The translations under genes and the position numbers were made by a program. Under the pieces are notes generated by a model, which worked only from the letters and a program-made list of their open reading frames with translations, had not been told where the DNA came from and made no database searches. From NCBI GenBank assembly GCA_013339895.1, contig JABACO010000001.1, positions 32,593,501 through 32,657,500 of the forward strand: a stretch of DNA of 64,000 bases, in the 5' to 3' direction. Every line of letters begins with the position of its first letter. Position 1 is the stretch's first letter. The stretch is from Ephydatia muelleri. Taxonomy: Eukaryota > Porifera > Demospongiae > Spongillida > Spongillidae. This document shows positions 8,731-19,479 of this stretch, piece by piece.

Positions 8731-9510
8731 GTATCACAGGATTTAAAAGAAATCTGTGCTACTTCTGTGTGTTATACATGTGTTCTCCTAACTGTGGTAA
8801 TGAGTGATTTTACTCGCCTGCACTATGGGTTGGTTTCTTCACTACGCACGCTCAAAGTAACCCTCTTTTCCCGCCAGACACATTGACATGGGAATAGGCT
8901 GCGCATAATCACTGTTAAAAAAAACTGTACTAGTGTGTAGGCTTCAGTCCCCGGATAAACTAGAGCCCCCTATCTCAGAAATATATGGCAGACAGAGGTA
9001 CTTAATCTTTAAATTTCAATCCGGTGGGCATAGCAGAGGAGATCAAGTGGGCATAGCAGAGGAGATCAAGTGGGCATAGCAGAGGAGATCTGGTGGGCAT
9101 AGTAGCAGGATGACACAACTCTGTGCAATGCCCTCCACATAGAGAAATGACCACTTCTCAGCAGTGGTCAGAAGCATTGCATATCAGACAGGCACTGGCT
9201 AGACAGGCACTGGCTGGGATACTGAGCTTGAGATTGTAGTGCCAGGAAGTATCTGGAAGGATCTAGGTGCGTGCACATGATGTATAATGTAATTATCATA
9301 ATTATGTATATCAATTATAATACAACTGTATCAGAAAAAGACCATGCACTGGCGATTTGAGTATAGAAAAATGCTGCAAATGAGTACAAAAATTGCAAAT
9401 GAGTATATAAAGATTGCCAAATCAGAAAAGGGCAGCAAATGAATATGCAAGAGATCAAAAATGGATGCAAAATGAGTATATAACTGGCAAAGGCAAACTG
9501 ATCTTAGAAA
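8731..9510. other. Non-coding stretch with short tandem repeats
   Basis: No gene seen. At 9,024-9,108 a 23-bp unit (GTGGGCATAGCAGAGGAGAT plus CAA) repeats about 3.6 times, and AGACAGGCACTGGCT is doubled at about 9,187-9,216. From 9,355 to 9,500 there are loose repeats of GCAAATGAGTATATAA. Confidence 0.7.
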
Positions 9511-9515
9511 AAGTT

Positions 9516-10618
9516 TCACGAATAGTCTTCATATACTGGTTCAATAGGCTGCTGTGGTGACAATGGGGGTGGTGATCTTGCAGGATGTAACTGAGGATAT
9601 AAGATGGAGTCCTCTTCAGCCAGCATTGTCTGCATTTCTACGCTAGATGGTTTCCCCTCGTGGAAATGCATCTTCAACCATGTTTGAAACCCTTTGTATG
9701 TGTTAGTTTGGCTGGTGAGTACAGTTCTGCAGCACTTGTGCTACACGAAATGTACTGTCATAAAGTGAATAGAGTAAATAGGTAAAAACATTAATAGCAT
9801 ATGTACTTACCAACACAGCCACATGATACTAGTAGTTTGGTATTGCTTCCTTTTCCACTTTAAAAAATGGAAGAAATTTGTCTACAAATTCGTCACACCT
9901 CAATACAGCAAAATCTTTGCAGGGTCGCAGTCCATGAATGTGCAATAATATATCAATAAACACCATTACATATACACATCCTGTTTACACAATCCAGCTG
10001 CTATTTTTTATGCTACTAATTTCCCTTCAATGAGTCTGATTCCAAAATGAATTGGCAGTTCCCTAAATGTGCAGTTTTTTTTTGGTCTAGGAATTCAAAG
10101 CCCGTCAATCTGAGCAACAATCATTGTAATGCACAGCCGTGCACTGCGCTGTGACTGCCACCTCTGTGATGCAACAAGTACAGCATTGTCATCGTCCATT
10201 GTATTACTGGTAGTAAGCTACAAGAAAGTCAGGTTATGGGAATGTGTTAATTTGAACAGTAACGTACCATTTCTTGTTGATTAAGAAACTCTATTCTGTT
10301 GAATTTTTCAGGCCCTACATAATTCATACTCTGTTCTGTTTTCATGTTCTTCATCACTAGTTGACTTTACAAAACAGGGACAACGTAAGTGGTCTGCTGT
10401 ATGCGCTTTGCATTTGATGCCTGTGTGGGCATCAATACTGACTGATAGTATAGGTATGCCGTTATTCTCACCCCAAATGTTCCTTCACCTTTGTCAGAGT
10501 GATCACCCTGTTTTACAGGTAGGTCATCCACTGCATGCATGAAAAAATACTGACTGTTGCACAGGTTGCTTCTGCGTGCAGTAACCTTCGTTGGTGGATG
10601 TGATGGGGTCTTTTGCAT
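9516..10618 (-). CDS. Unrecognised multi-exon gene relic
   Basis: Four minus-strand coding pieces are bounded by good splice signals. Piece a (10,618-10,472) holds NSQYFFMHAVDDLPVKQGDH and ends EGTFG|GTGAG. Piece b (10,314-10,268) is GPEKFNRIEFLNQQEM between TGTAG and GTACG. Piece c (from 10,217) reads TTSNTMDDDNAVLVASQRWQ and beyond. Piece d (from 9,980) reads VMVFIDILLHIHGLRPCKDF, a CDEFVDKFLPFF segment and a GTAAGT donor. A last piece (9,726-9,516) is Pro-rich (PARSPPPLSPQQPIEPV) and ends at a true stop. Single in-frame stops occur in c and d. I do not recognise the family. Parts of a and b are duplicated at 10.8-11.06 kb, and related sequence lies at 60.9-61.26 kb, so it is repetitive. 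Confidence 0.4.
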
Positions 10619-10798
10619 AGCAACAGGTTGACTTGGAGCAGAAGCTCTGGAATATCAGATACACGAGTTAGCTAGTTTGTGAACTAAAATTTGCTAAATA
10701 GCTGCTTTGCAATTTGCACAAATCAGATGTGCCAACTGGGAGTATGAAGACTTCGATAGTTTACATCCTGGAGATGTACCTGATCACAGGCAGAAGTA

Positions 10799-11060
10799 GG
10801 ACTAGAATGCGTCACCTACGGTTAAATGGCATTCAAGAGCAGGAATCGTATAATCATAGCACTTATACAAATGTGTTAATTTGAACAGAAACGTACGATT
10901 TAGAAACTCTCTATTCTGTTGAATTTTTTGGGTCCTAGCCAATGTCTGTGCATCAATACTGATTGATAGGTGTGCCTTTCTACTCACCCCAAATGTTCCT
11001 TCATCTTTGTCAGGCTGATCACCTTGTTTGTCAACACAGCATGCATGAAAAAATACTGTA
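10799..11060. repeat. Second copy of pieces a and b of the unrecognised gene
   Basis: 10,872-10,970 repeats 10,232-10,318 (TGTGTTAATTTGAACAG then CTATTCTGTTGAATTTTT), and 10,985-11,060 repeats the EGTFG|GTGAG exon end with a better donor (GTGAGTAG). Spacing is about 640 bp, so this is a tandem duplication. No coding frame is maintained. Confidence 0.65.
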
Positions 11061-11340
11061 CCACTAGTGATTGTTCCCCTGGTTGAGAGTTGATGCTTCT
11101 GTGTGCCAAGAAAGGACCACCATCAACTGCACCATCTTCATCTGTTTTTCTGTCATCTCTGTGCCCAAGCTATCTTTGCCAGGGTCCAATCATGCGCAAC
11201 GTTTCAACTTCTTTCTCATGGCTCGGCACTTGGCATTAAGAGTTGTGGTAAGAATGGCTTTCCATCTTGCGCTTTCTTCATTCCATGGATACAGATTGTT
11301 AATGTGTACTAAATTGTCGCATTTGGTCGATTAAAAAGAC

Positions 11341-11369
11341 TTAATAATAATAATAATAATAATAATAAT
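11341..11369. repeat. (TAA)n microsatellite
   Basis: About nine TAA units; no coding role. Confidence 0.9.
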
Positions 11370-11555
11370 GCTGCATACATTGCTTCTATTCTATTGCTTT
11401 TGAAGAAAAATTTGCTGCGTAATTGCAGGACGCAAACCAGTAAGAAAACGCTGTAAAAGTACCGCTGTTGTCACAAGCTCGTCAGGAAAGGCTTCCTTAA
11501 AAGCTTTCTATAGGGCCATGCCATGATCTCCCACTCGCTCTTGACTACCCTGTAC

Positions 11556-12666
11556 CAAGATAATATAGTAGGGGATTGGAAACACTAGCAATTAACACCT
11601 TATCTCACGGGGCAATGCGAGTAAAACCACAGAAACCATAGTGCTGGTACTGTCAAAGCAGGCCTTACAGCTGAACACTCAGTGACTTTATTGTTTCATG
11701 CATTTAAACAAATCATAATGTCAAAGCACATAAGAACAAAACACATAAGAACAAAAAATTTAACGGAATCAGATCTGTTTTCGAAGAGGTTTAGCTTTTT
11801 GTAGAGTCTTTTTCGTAGCTCCTTTATACTGTTCTATCCATGCACTGGCCAATGAAAAACCCCTCACAGTAACCCACAGCTCTACAATCATAGTCATCAA
11901 CTTTGCAGCCTCTTCATCATCCCACGTTGCTGCTATCAAGGACCAGTGAAACAAAACATCCTCACTCTGCTGCAGCTCAGATCTTACAACACCTAGTTCC
12001 TGTCCGGCATGAATATGACTGCGGACCTCATACTCAAGTGCAACAAACAAGTCAAATGTTACGTCGTTAATACAGAATAGTCCTCCACGATTAATTGCAT
12101 TCAGCCACTCTGCAGTTGAAGCAGGATTTTCTCCATCGGTCTCAATAAGCTCATGTAGACTAAGAAGACTAATAATAATAATAGACTAATACCCTGTGTA
12201 CCAAGCCACAGTTCAGGGCTAGTAGTATTGGAAAAAGCATATGAAGGGAAGTCTTGTCGTGCAACCAACTGTCGAAACATCCCGGGTAAACAAATCGGTT
12301 AAAAAATACACAACAATATCCTGCTCAAGCAAGGATTAGTTTTAAAGCTTAAAACTTTCATCAAACCACAATACTACATCCGCAAGATACTTATAGCGTA
12401 AAGAATAGGCTAAAGCTTTACCAGATACCGAGCGGTTACCTGGGCAAAAAAAAATTCTATCTTTCACTACTTTCAAGCGAAAAACTAACGGCTATAAATT
12501 AGGCTACCGCAATTAGAATTCATACATCAAAGAGTATTCATAGAACTATTTGTTGGCCGCATACTTGTAACATTTTGGCTTACTTTCTAAGATTCCAACG
12601 AAAATCAGACCTTCAAACCCCTTTCACAAGTTTAGAGGTGTGAATACCACTACTATATTATCTATG
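11556..12666 (-). mobile_element. P-like DNA transposon, internally deleted, with both ends
   Basis: A 1.1-kb insertion. Left end CAAGATAATATAGTAGGGGA and right end, read inward, CATAGATAATATAGTAGTGG form terminal inverted repeats. Both are flanked by CCTGTAC (11,549-11,555 and 12,667-12,673), a 7-8-bp target duplication as expected for the P superfamily. It carries only the last coding part of a P-like transposase. The same kind of end (ATAATATATAGAGGGATTGG) lies at 61.54 kb next to the fuller copy. Confidence 0.65.
11769..12165 (-). pseudogene. P-like transposase, C-terminal part
   Basis: Continuous frame from about 12,165 to the stop at 11,769. It starts ELIETDGENPASTAEWLNAI and NRGGLF, then runs through SEDVLFHWSLIAATW and VELWVTVRGFSLASAWIEQY to the basic tail KTLQKAKPLRKQI. 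The sister copies at 61.8 kb and 21.1 kb end alike (KLWITLRGFSL, DQYVTVRGFSIAS). The catalytic core is absent, so this is a deletion derivative. It lies antisense in an LTR gag fossil. Confidence 0.7.
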
Positions 12667-12966
12667 CCTGTACTCGGTCCGTGAACAGTTTGGCTGCTGA
12701 TAGAGGTTCTTTAGCAATACCACTTCGCGTCATCAACGTCACTATCAGCGCCTTCATACTAGACTTCTCACTATCTTCCAGTTGAACGTAGTAGTCCAGT
12801 AGTTTGCCACGCAAAAGGGCAGGCACAACGGAAAGCTGTTTGGCAGCGTTCCATTCCTTCGCTACCGCGGCTAACTCAAACCTTGTCCAAGCCTGGTGAA
12901 ACTCCTCAACAGAAATTTCTGGCAGGGGAATGTCCTGTGAATGTGATGCCAAGTAGAGGTAAAAAG

Positions 12967-13258
12967 GTGGTTTAAATCCAATCGGGAAAAAATGAGTAAA
13001 CGAGCTCTACCCTATACGGTCGTACCGCCTCTACACTTGAGCCAACATGACGAAATCAGAGCGGGTAAGACCCGATAGCTATACCCTTTAGACCCTTAAA
13101 AATACTCTTCATTTTTAGACATGACAGGGACTCTATATACCCATAAGACCCCTAAAAACTCTCTTCAGAAATAACCCCAAAATTTGTAAAAACCCGCTAT
13201 AAGTAGACAAAAATACATGGGTACGACTACTATATTAGCTCTACTAAAAAATAATTTT
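12967..13258. other. Non-coding stretch
   Basis: AT-rich with a locally repeated phrase (AGACCCTTAAAAATACTCTTC near 13,088 and AAGACCCCTAAAAACTCTCT near 13,144). No gene seen. Confidence 0.5.
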
Positions 13259-13259
13259 T

Positions 13260-13650
13260 TGGCGCTTCATCTCAACATGATATCGGCTCCTTGACCTCTT
13301 AAGGGCCAGCATTGTGTGAGGCAGCCACCTAGTACCACCAACCCTGCTTGGAACCAAGAACTTTATGCCTACTGCAGCACATGATGTCTTAAGGTTGTCT
13401 CTTCAGTGCACTGGAATGGTAAAATTTGTAAATTGAAAAAAGCAGCTCTGTGAAGGTGGCCATGAAGGTGTTGGCTTCTGTGATTCCTTTGAACCCCAGT
13501 TCTAGCCGGTGAGCCATGCAATGCAGCGTGAATAAGAGTGGTTATTCTTTCTTTACCAGTGCACCAACACCACTTTTACATCCAGTTATAACTGATGCAC
13601 CATCGCTGCCAAACCCAACAAGCTTGGTAAAGATGGTCTGTTTTGTTAGG
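13260..13650 (-). pseudogene. hAT-family (ZNF862-like) transposase relic 2
   Basis: The minus strand reads KLVGFGSDGASVITGCKSGV then GALVKKE, followed by LLFTLHCMAHRLELGFKGIT and further FYHSSALKRQP. These are the second catalytic Asp region (F-G-S-D-G-A-S) and the C-x-x-H-R-L-x-L motif of ZNF862-like hAT proteins. At least one in-frame stop is present between the two blocks. Zinc finger and dimerisation region are missing. It is a different copy from those at 5.9 kb and 17.8 kb. Confidence 0.7.
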
Positions 13651-13915
13651 TGGAGTTATTCTCCAAGGCCTGTATGCTTATTGATATGCCACCCCCCTAA
13701 CACACTGTGTGCAAGTTCCTAATCCATTCTCACATAGAGCACATTGCTGCTACTTTGTGCGTTAAATAGAAATTATAAATTTTATTATTGAATTGCGCGT
13801 AGTCCTAGTATGTAAAATACACACTGCAGGACTAGAATGGGAATATATACAGATCAGCTGCACTTGTGAATATGAAAAACGAAACAGTACTGGAATTAAT
13901 GTGTTACACCGGGCC

Positions 13916-14290
13916 TATTCATCAGAGCTGCTTTCCGAATCTTCCTCTGAGTCAAGCTGCACATCCGTGAGTGTAATGGACTCTGAGGTTATATGTTATG
14001 TTTCGCTAGTACCAGTGCTGCAATCTGATTCATGTGAACTTCCACGCGTACGATCGAGATCGCTGATGCACTCAGGTTCATCATTGGATGAATCGAAATC
14101 GTCTGTATGTTCATCTGGGTAAAGACAATTAAGCTAGCAAATCGGCCGATCGTCACTTAAATTAGTAAAATACCATCTTGTAATTGCAGAGAGTCATCGT
14201 TGGATTTCCTGCCGATTAGTTCTTTCTGGTGTTCAAAATACGTCGATTTGCTCACATACTCGCACAAATTTGAAAAAAGTCTTTCACGTG
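13916..14290 (-). pseudogene. tnp2-type (CACTA) transposase N-terminal exons, relic
   Basis: Two minus-strand pieces join in phase across a short intron. The first reads MLSRERLFSNLCEYVSKSTY then FEHQKELIGRK and ends CAAGATG|GTATTT. The second begins after TTTACCCAG, reads EHTDDFDSSNDEPECISDLD, and hits a stop soon after (an acidic Ser-rich frame then continues to 13,916). The layout of a C-x-x-V-S-x-x-T-Y-x-x-H finger-like start followed by an Asp/Ser-rich exon mirrors exons 1-4 of the tnp2 gene at 31.6 kb. No downstream tnp2 core is adjacent. Family assignment is by this resemblance only. Confidence 0.35.
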
Positions 14291-14299
14291 ATAGCATTG

Positions 14300-14629
14300 A
14301 TTTTTAAAATTAACTGCTTTTATAAACCCGCGATAATACGTACACATTGTGCATAGGCTATAGTCTTGTACCCAGACCCAAACGTACGTAAGCCATTATT
14401 GTACGTACAATCATCGTTGCGTACATTTGGGTTTGGTACGAGACTACAATGGGCTTGCGGACGTCGTTTCAACTCGTATGTACTCGCAATCTAACTTACG
14501 TAGGTCCCTTATAATGCGTTATTCGTAATGATACGCAATCAGACACCTGAATTGCTGTGTGGGATAGAGCAGAGGAGACAGAGACTGGAGTCGGCAGGCG
14601 AAAATGCACGTGGGGGCGGGGTCACGGAT
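14300..14629. other. Non-coding stretch left of Helitron copy B
   Basis: No gene. Contains imperfect inverted repeats around 14,355-14,450 (GTCTTGTACCCAGACCCAAA with TTTGGGTTTGGTACGAGAC, and TACGTACG-type palindromes). Confidence 0.5.
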
Positions 14630-14661
14630 AACCCTATCCCTAATTCTAACGCTAACCCTAA
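14630..14661. repeat. Degenerate telomere-like (CCCTAA)n stretch
   Basis: AACCCTATCCCTAATTCTAA followed by CGCTAACCCTAA: five telomere-type units, two or three exact. It ends six bases before the Helitron terminal arm. Confidence 0.6.
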
Positions 14662-14937
14662 GAGTGTGCTAAATATAGGCCTATTTCAATTTTCCAGTCA
14701 AATTTCTGTCACTCTTGTTTCCGTGCTTTTTACACCACCATTGGCCAATCCTATATACCAACAACTTTCTCGTTAGAGAATGTTTTTATTTTCTTGTTTC
14801 ATAAGTTCTTTCCTCTGGCGTCTTTATAAGTGGTCACAAATTGATTTTAATTTACGAAAGGAGGAGTTTAAAATTTTTAATAATAGAAATGATATGTATA
14901 CGATATTAATCGTTCGGCCTTGTCTCGTCTCCAGCCT

Positions 14938-15160
14938 CTTCTATTGCCGCGGCGGCCTCGTTCTGGCCATGGGAGCCATGTGGGTGGTGGTGGCAGCGGC
15001 CAGGGGGGCAGCACGCGAAGTGCTGGTGGGGGCACTGGTGTCAATACTGGTGCCGGTGGTAGGGCTGGTGCTGGTAGCGGCGGTGCTCCTGCTTCTGCTG
15101 CTGGTGGCAGCGGGGGAAGCTCTGCTGCTGGCGGTGGGGGCAGTTGGGCCTTGCATTGTG
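14938..15160. repeat. GC-rich Pro/Ala/Gly low-complexity block
   Basis: Imperfect GCTGGTGGCAGCGG / GGTGCTGGTAGC units, open in several frames on both strands. It occupies the place of the deleted Helitron interior, as the similar block at 2,995-3,262 does in copy A. Confidence 0.85.
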
Positions 15161-15179
15161 AAATGTAAGGCCCAATTGT

Positions 15180-16087
15180 GCACACTTCTCACGTAAACCT
15201 AGAATCTTTTTTGAGCAGCCGAGATTTAGCATACTTCAATGCTGATAAGTGTATTTCTCGAGGGTGGAATTCACCAAACTGCACAGAGGGAAAGAGTGTT
15301 GGAAAGCACATCACGTCAAGGTGTCTCTGTCTGTCAATAGGGCTGTCTTTGACAGCATCTTGTACTGCTCAACATCCGTTTTTATTGACCCTTGTTGGTC
15401 AAGGGATGGAATAGTGTATGCCTGTAAAGATGCCACATCATCAGTTGATGCTTTTTCTAACATTATGCTAGAAGCTTTGTCCACTACTTCAACAATATTT
15501 TTAGCTGCCTTATCTAATGATGCATCATCTACATTTTTATAAAGCCAATTTATTTCTTTGAGTTTTTGAATGGCTAACTTTACTGCATTTACATCCACTA
15601 GTGTTTGCCATACAATTTTATCCTTAGTTGGAACACAGTTTACAATTATGTACGGCTAAGGGTCTGGCAAAGCCACAAGAAGGTCAGTCCTACCAAGTTC
15701 AACTTCAGATAAAGTGTCCCATGTTTTATTTAGTGGAAGTGGCAGAAAGAACATGCAACCTCTGCAGGCTTGCAGTGCGTTATATGCTGGCACTTTACCT
15801 GAATATGTTCCAAGCCGCACAATGATCTGAAAAGCCTTTGCTCTCTGAATCAGTTGTTTACAGAGAGCATTTAGTTCCGGTGGTGTAGGTTCAGTGACAA
15901 GCCCATTAAGAACACGTCTAGCTGGTATAGTATTCTTGTTTAGAAATGGTCGGCAGTACTGACAAATGTATAGGAGTTGTTCAGTGACACCATTCTGCAA
16001 AACAAGGGCTTTTGTTCTTTGCCAGGCATCTGTTTTATATTTGTCAAGGCTGAAGTTTACACAAGATATACTGGTTTGCTCTGGCAT
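15180..16087 (-). pseudogene. Helitron protein: DUF6570-type region and start of Helitron_like_N
   Basis: From 16,087: a zinc-ligand pair with a typical context (YICQYCRPFLNKNTIP then ARRVLNGL), PPELNALCKQLIQRAKAFQI, VRLGTYSGKVPAYNALQACR and GCMFFLPLPLNKTWDTL, then ALPDP. This order is the DUF6570 block of Helitron proteins. After a frame change come LKEINWLYKNV, SSIMLEKASTDDVASLQAYT and a residual entry to the Helitron_like_N region. Several frame changes break it and the frame then runs into the GC-rich block. DUF6570 function is unknown; it always sits N-terminal to the Rep/helicase part. Confidence 0.75.
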
Positions 16088-16390
16088 AATCGTTCACAGC
16101 TACAGCATGCAAACTCTGCATCGTCATTGAACTTGGATTGTAGCTCAGCTATAAGGTCAGCATGCTTAACTTTCAAGTCTCTCTCTCAATGCAGCCTAGA
16201 CCAGATGATGAGTGGTCTTCACTAACTACGGCATGCTTAACTCCATCCTCACTAAACAATTCTGAAAACTTCGCCTACAAGCCCAGAAAAGGTATAAGCT
16301 CATCTATATTTCCACAAGAAAGTGCTGAATCAATAGCTAAAATGGTCATGTGGCATTTGCGAGCTTTATAAAGTAGCCTAGTGAAAGTCC

Positions 16391-17090
16391 TTAACACAGG
16401 AAGTGAGGTGTAGCTGCCCTAATAACTCGCAATGGACTAGAGCATTCTGGAAGCTCACAATAAGTAGGGTGCCCAAGCTGTTCAATAAACCCAGAATGTA
16501 ATTTCAAAGTGATATCAGCATGAACATGACTACACCCTGAATCAAGACCATCAAGCCCAGCTCCAAGGTCTTCAATGGACATTTGGAACAGTGACTTTGT
16601 CCTCACCACTAATTCTACTTCTTCACTAGTGAGCTTGCGACACTCATTTGTACATTTCCATTTCAAGGGGCGCATGGTATCCTTATCTCTGTCCCCTATC
16701 TCCTCTGCCACTACACACCTACCATTGAGGTCTACTGGAATGGCCTCAAGTCATTTTGTGTAAGTGTACTAATTAATAAAAAAGTAAGGTTCAGAGCCAG
16801 CAGTATGATACCCATGCCCAACTAAAAAATCATTTTCTTCTAATTTCAATTCATTAACTTCCCGGATAGTTTTTAGCAATGACCCCGCTTTTGCTCTTCG
16901 TACACTCAGTGCTTTAGAAACAAATGCATCTGCACCAATATTATTACTACTGCACGGGCAGATATTGTAACAACCTTTTGAGCTAGCAATGGATGAGTCT
17001 TACAAAAGGCATCATTTTACTGCTCACTATCCCTAAGAATAGCTTTTTCAAGACCACCATTATACTCTGTCTAGGAGTTGTAAGGCGCTT
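16391..17090 (-). pseudogene. Helitron protein, upstream exons
   Basis: 17,040-16,860 encodes the exon-2 type segment shared with 3,271-3,533 (SLEKAILRDSE, ARAAV, AGSLLKTIRE). 16,855-16,780 continues LKLEENDFLVGHGYHTAGSE then PYF, and 16,711-16,391 gives EEIGDRDKDTMRPLKWKCTN, ECRKLTSEE and SGCSHVHADITLKLH, ending RVIRAATPHF. The Cys/His pattern (KWxCTxEC, then GC-x-H) suggests a zinc-binding domain between exon 2 and DUF6570. The open frames need at least two shifts. Between 16,391 and 16,087 the reading is too broken to follow. Confidence 0.6.
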
Positions 17091-17229
17091 AGTATTTAGC
17101 CAGCTATAAATTGCAAAGCAAGCCTTACATTTCTATTGCGCGTACCGGAAAATTTTATATAACCCCCCCCCCCCAAAGAAAACATCCGACCATCAGAATA
17201 TTATCATCGTACCTGGGGGACATTCGCCA

Positions 17230-17745
17230 GCCTGCCTGATCCCTATAAACCTTGCAGTCACGCATTCCTCCTCCTGAAGACTGCACACGCATTGCCGCAG
17301 ACGGAATTGTTCTTTCCCGTACACCCGTACGTGGGACAGAAGCACGTGAGCCAGCCGGTGGCGTTTCTGCAGCTCTGGCAGATAGGAACAGGTTCGACCC
17401 CGACAGACAGTGCATCTGCTGTACACAAAAGCTTACCAGGCACATGCTGAATAGTATAATCAAATCGTGCAAACCTTAGCCTGAATCGAAGAATTCGTGG
17501 AGGTAATGCATCATGGTGTTTTGACCCTAGCAGCAGAACTACTGGCTTGTGATCCTAGCAGTGGAACTAGTGGCTTGTGACCCTAGCAGCAGAACTAGTG
17601 GCTTGTGATCAGTTTCTATGTGGAATTTAAGCCCAACAATATATCTGGCAAATTTGTCGCAAGCCCATACAGTCGCCAGTGCCTCCTTTTCAATCTGTGC
17701 ATACTGTTTTTTGGTATCTGACATAGATCGTGATGCGTATGCCAC
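17230..17745 (-). pseudogene. Ty3/Gypsy retroelement fossil (RNase H end of pol)
   Basis: A fragment with an RNase H segment typical of Gypsy elements ([35 protein letters not shown]) and the following VPGKLLCTADALS-type tether. It ends next to a hAT relic. Broken and short; no LTR. Confidence 0.75.
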
Positions 17746-17777
17746 TGGTGAGCCGTCAATAATAACGGCAACTATTA

Positions 17778-19200
17778 CTAAAACCTTATAATAAACTGTA
17801 GGTCTAGATCCCTCTCTAGCTTCTTGTGCCTGTTCTGTAAGTGAGCATTAGGCACATTGCTAATAAAGATAGTATAATTGTTGTACTCTGATGTAGTTTT
17901 CTTTCTTGGATTTGGAATGGCGGGCCCTTCAATAGAAATGAACATCATGTCATCCAGGTGATCATCGGTTAGTTTTGTCCAATCGACAGTCATTACTCTA
18001 TTCATCGACGAGAACGACCGCTCGACAACAGCGGTTGACACGGGCAACAATAGTACTCTAATTGCCACTGCGAAGCGCAGGAAAAAGCTTTGTGTAGCTT
18101 TTGTTGTCAGCTGCTAGTTGTTTTAAGTCAAGTGGCTCTTCCTGTCTGATGAAAAAGCGCCATTCATCTTCTATGTTTTTCGCGCCAGATGGATCTAGCC
18201 CAATCGCTAAGCAAGCCTGCATGTGAATAAAACATGAATTATGCGTGGATATAATTCAGTTTTAAAACGCTGATTCTATATAATCTTACACTGTGCCAAT
18301 CTATTGCTGGATCAGAATGTGAAAACTTTCGGCAAAAACTCAGCAAGAGGTGCTATTGAATCGACTAACCGTTCTTGCATGTTATCGGCAATAGCGTCCC
18401 GGTATCTAGTTGCTTGATCACGAAGACTTGCTCACTACCAGACTATCAACAGCACCCATACTATCAACAGCACCCATACAACTAGCCTGCAGCCCTAAGT
18501 TCAGCCTATCAAGGGGTTCAAGTATTTCTTATAACCACAAGAAGGAACAATCAAACGATAGCAAGAAAGCCCGGTAGCCTTCTGCTTTGGCACTGGTTTC
18601 TCCACTTTCAATTTGTGCTATATTCTCCAGGGCGACAACAATGGCTTTGTAATGGTGGAGAACACGGCTAATGGAACGCAGTATACTAAGCCACCGAGTG
18701 TCACCGAGTGACAGTGATGGCAGCTCCAGCAGCTTAGCCACATCATCGAGCTCTTGGGACTATATGCAAAAAATATAGCTAGACTGGTAATATCAATGAT
18801 GCGTTTAATGCATTTGTGATGTTTAGCTGCATGCACAATCGCCAATTGTAGCTTGTGGTTATTACACCATGTAACAACAGCAGTCCTCTTGCATATGCAT
18901 CAATGCAAGAAGTGCAAAGGTATCTGCCGTGCTTAGATCCTTTTTCAGCCACGCATATCGACTGGCAACTGGGATCAACTTTTTCTTCTTTGCGGTTGGA
19001 AGCTGCAATCCATGCTCTACGTCAAAATCGTTCTGTGTTGCAACTTGGATAGGCTCAGCTGATAGCATTACTGAACTACATGTACCAGCTGACCGAGTTC
19101 CTGCATTGGATACTGTGGTGCTTCTACCAGACGCTGCGAAAGCTCTTAGTAACGGGCTCTCACTAATCGGACGATTGCCTTGTTTACGTGAGGTGGACAT
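17778..19200 (-). pseudogene. hAT-family (ZNF862-like) transposase relic 3
   Basis: From right to left: a Ser-rich N-terminal frame from a Met at 19,200 (MSTSRKQGNRPISESPLLRA); CNNHKLQLAIVHAAKHHKCI, matching the C-x-N-H-x-L-x-L motif; AKLLELPSLSLGDTRWLSIL (the D-x-R-W-L region); WRFFIRQEEPLDLKQLA; and the hAT C-terminal dimerisation block VLLLPVSTAVVERSFSSMNR then KLTDDHLDDMMFISIEGP. It has more parts than the other two hAT relics, including the C-terminus, but needs several frame changes. The first catalytic Asp region is not visible. It abuts a Gypsy fossil on the left. Confidence 0.75.
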
Positions 19201-19479
19201 GATTTGAAGCTAATATAAAATTATAAATAGAACATGTCTCAAATGAAAGGGAAAATGTATATCAGTGTCTTACCGAGCTGGGAAAAACGCAATTGTAACG
19301 TGCATGTATTTTTGGTAAACATTATTTTAATCATCGATTCGCGTATCAATTTGCGAGCGCGCGGTAACAGGTTGTTTTTGGGGGCAAATAACGAGCGCAT
19401 TTACACACAATAGTAGCAGTAGAGTTACTTTGTTTCCTTTCTATGTGCATGTGGCAAGCAAAATGAACCATACTTATCA

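Larger units (their letters stand above)
11400..12952 (-). pseudogene. LTR-retroelement gag fossil, interrupted by a P-like element
   Basis: Two gag-like pieces flank an inserted DNA element: 12,952-12,667 (EEFHQAWTRFELAAVAKEWN, LLRGKLLDYYVQLEDSEK) and about 11,548-11,400 (KAFKEAFPDELVTTAVLLQR, GLRPAI). They resemble Ty3/Gypsy-type capsid domains. The insertion at 11,556-12,666 is described separately. LTRs and pol are not found nearby. A fossil. Confidence 0.6.
14668..17100 (-). mobile_element. Helitron-family element (copy B), internally deleted
   Basis: From right to left on the minus strand: exon-2-type sequence (about 17,040-16,860), Cys-bearing middle exons (16,855-16,391), the DUF6570-type region (16,087-15,656), the region leading into Helitron_like_N (15,650-15,180), a GC-rich block (15,160-14,938) and a terminal arm (14,800-14,668) matching the palindrome arm at 2.6 kb. 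Helicase and most of the initiator domain are absent. Compared with copy A it keeps the middle exons but lacks exon 1. Confidence 0.7.

Noticed and set aside
14355-14450. Inverted repeat with TACGTACG cores as a possible MITE
   Set aside because: Arms are short and imperfect and no flanking duplication could be found.
15178-15542. Plus-strand frames over the Helitron region
   Set aside because: Antisense shadows of the DUF6570/Helitron_like_N coding strand.
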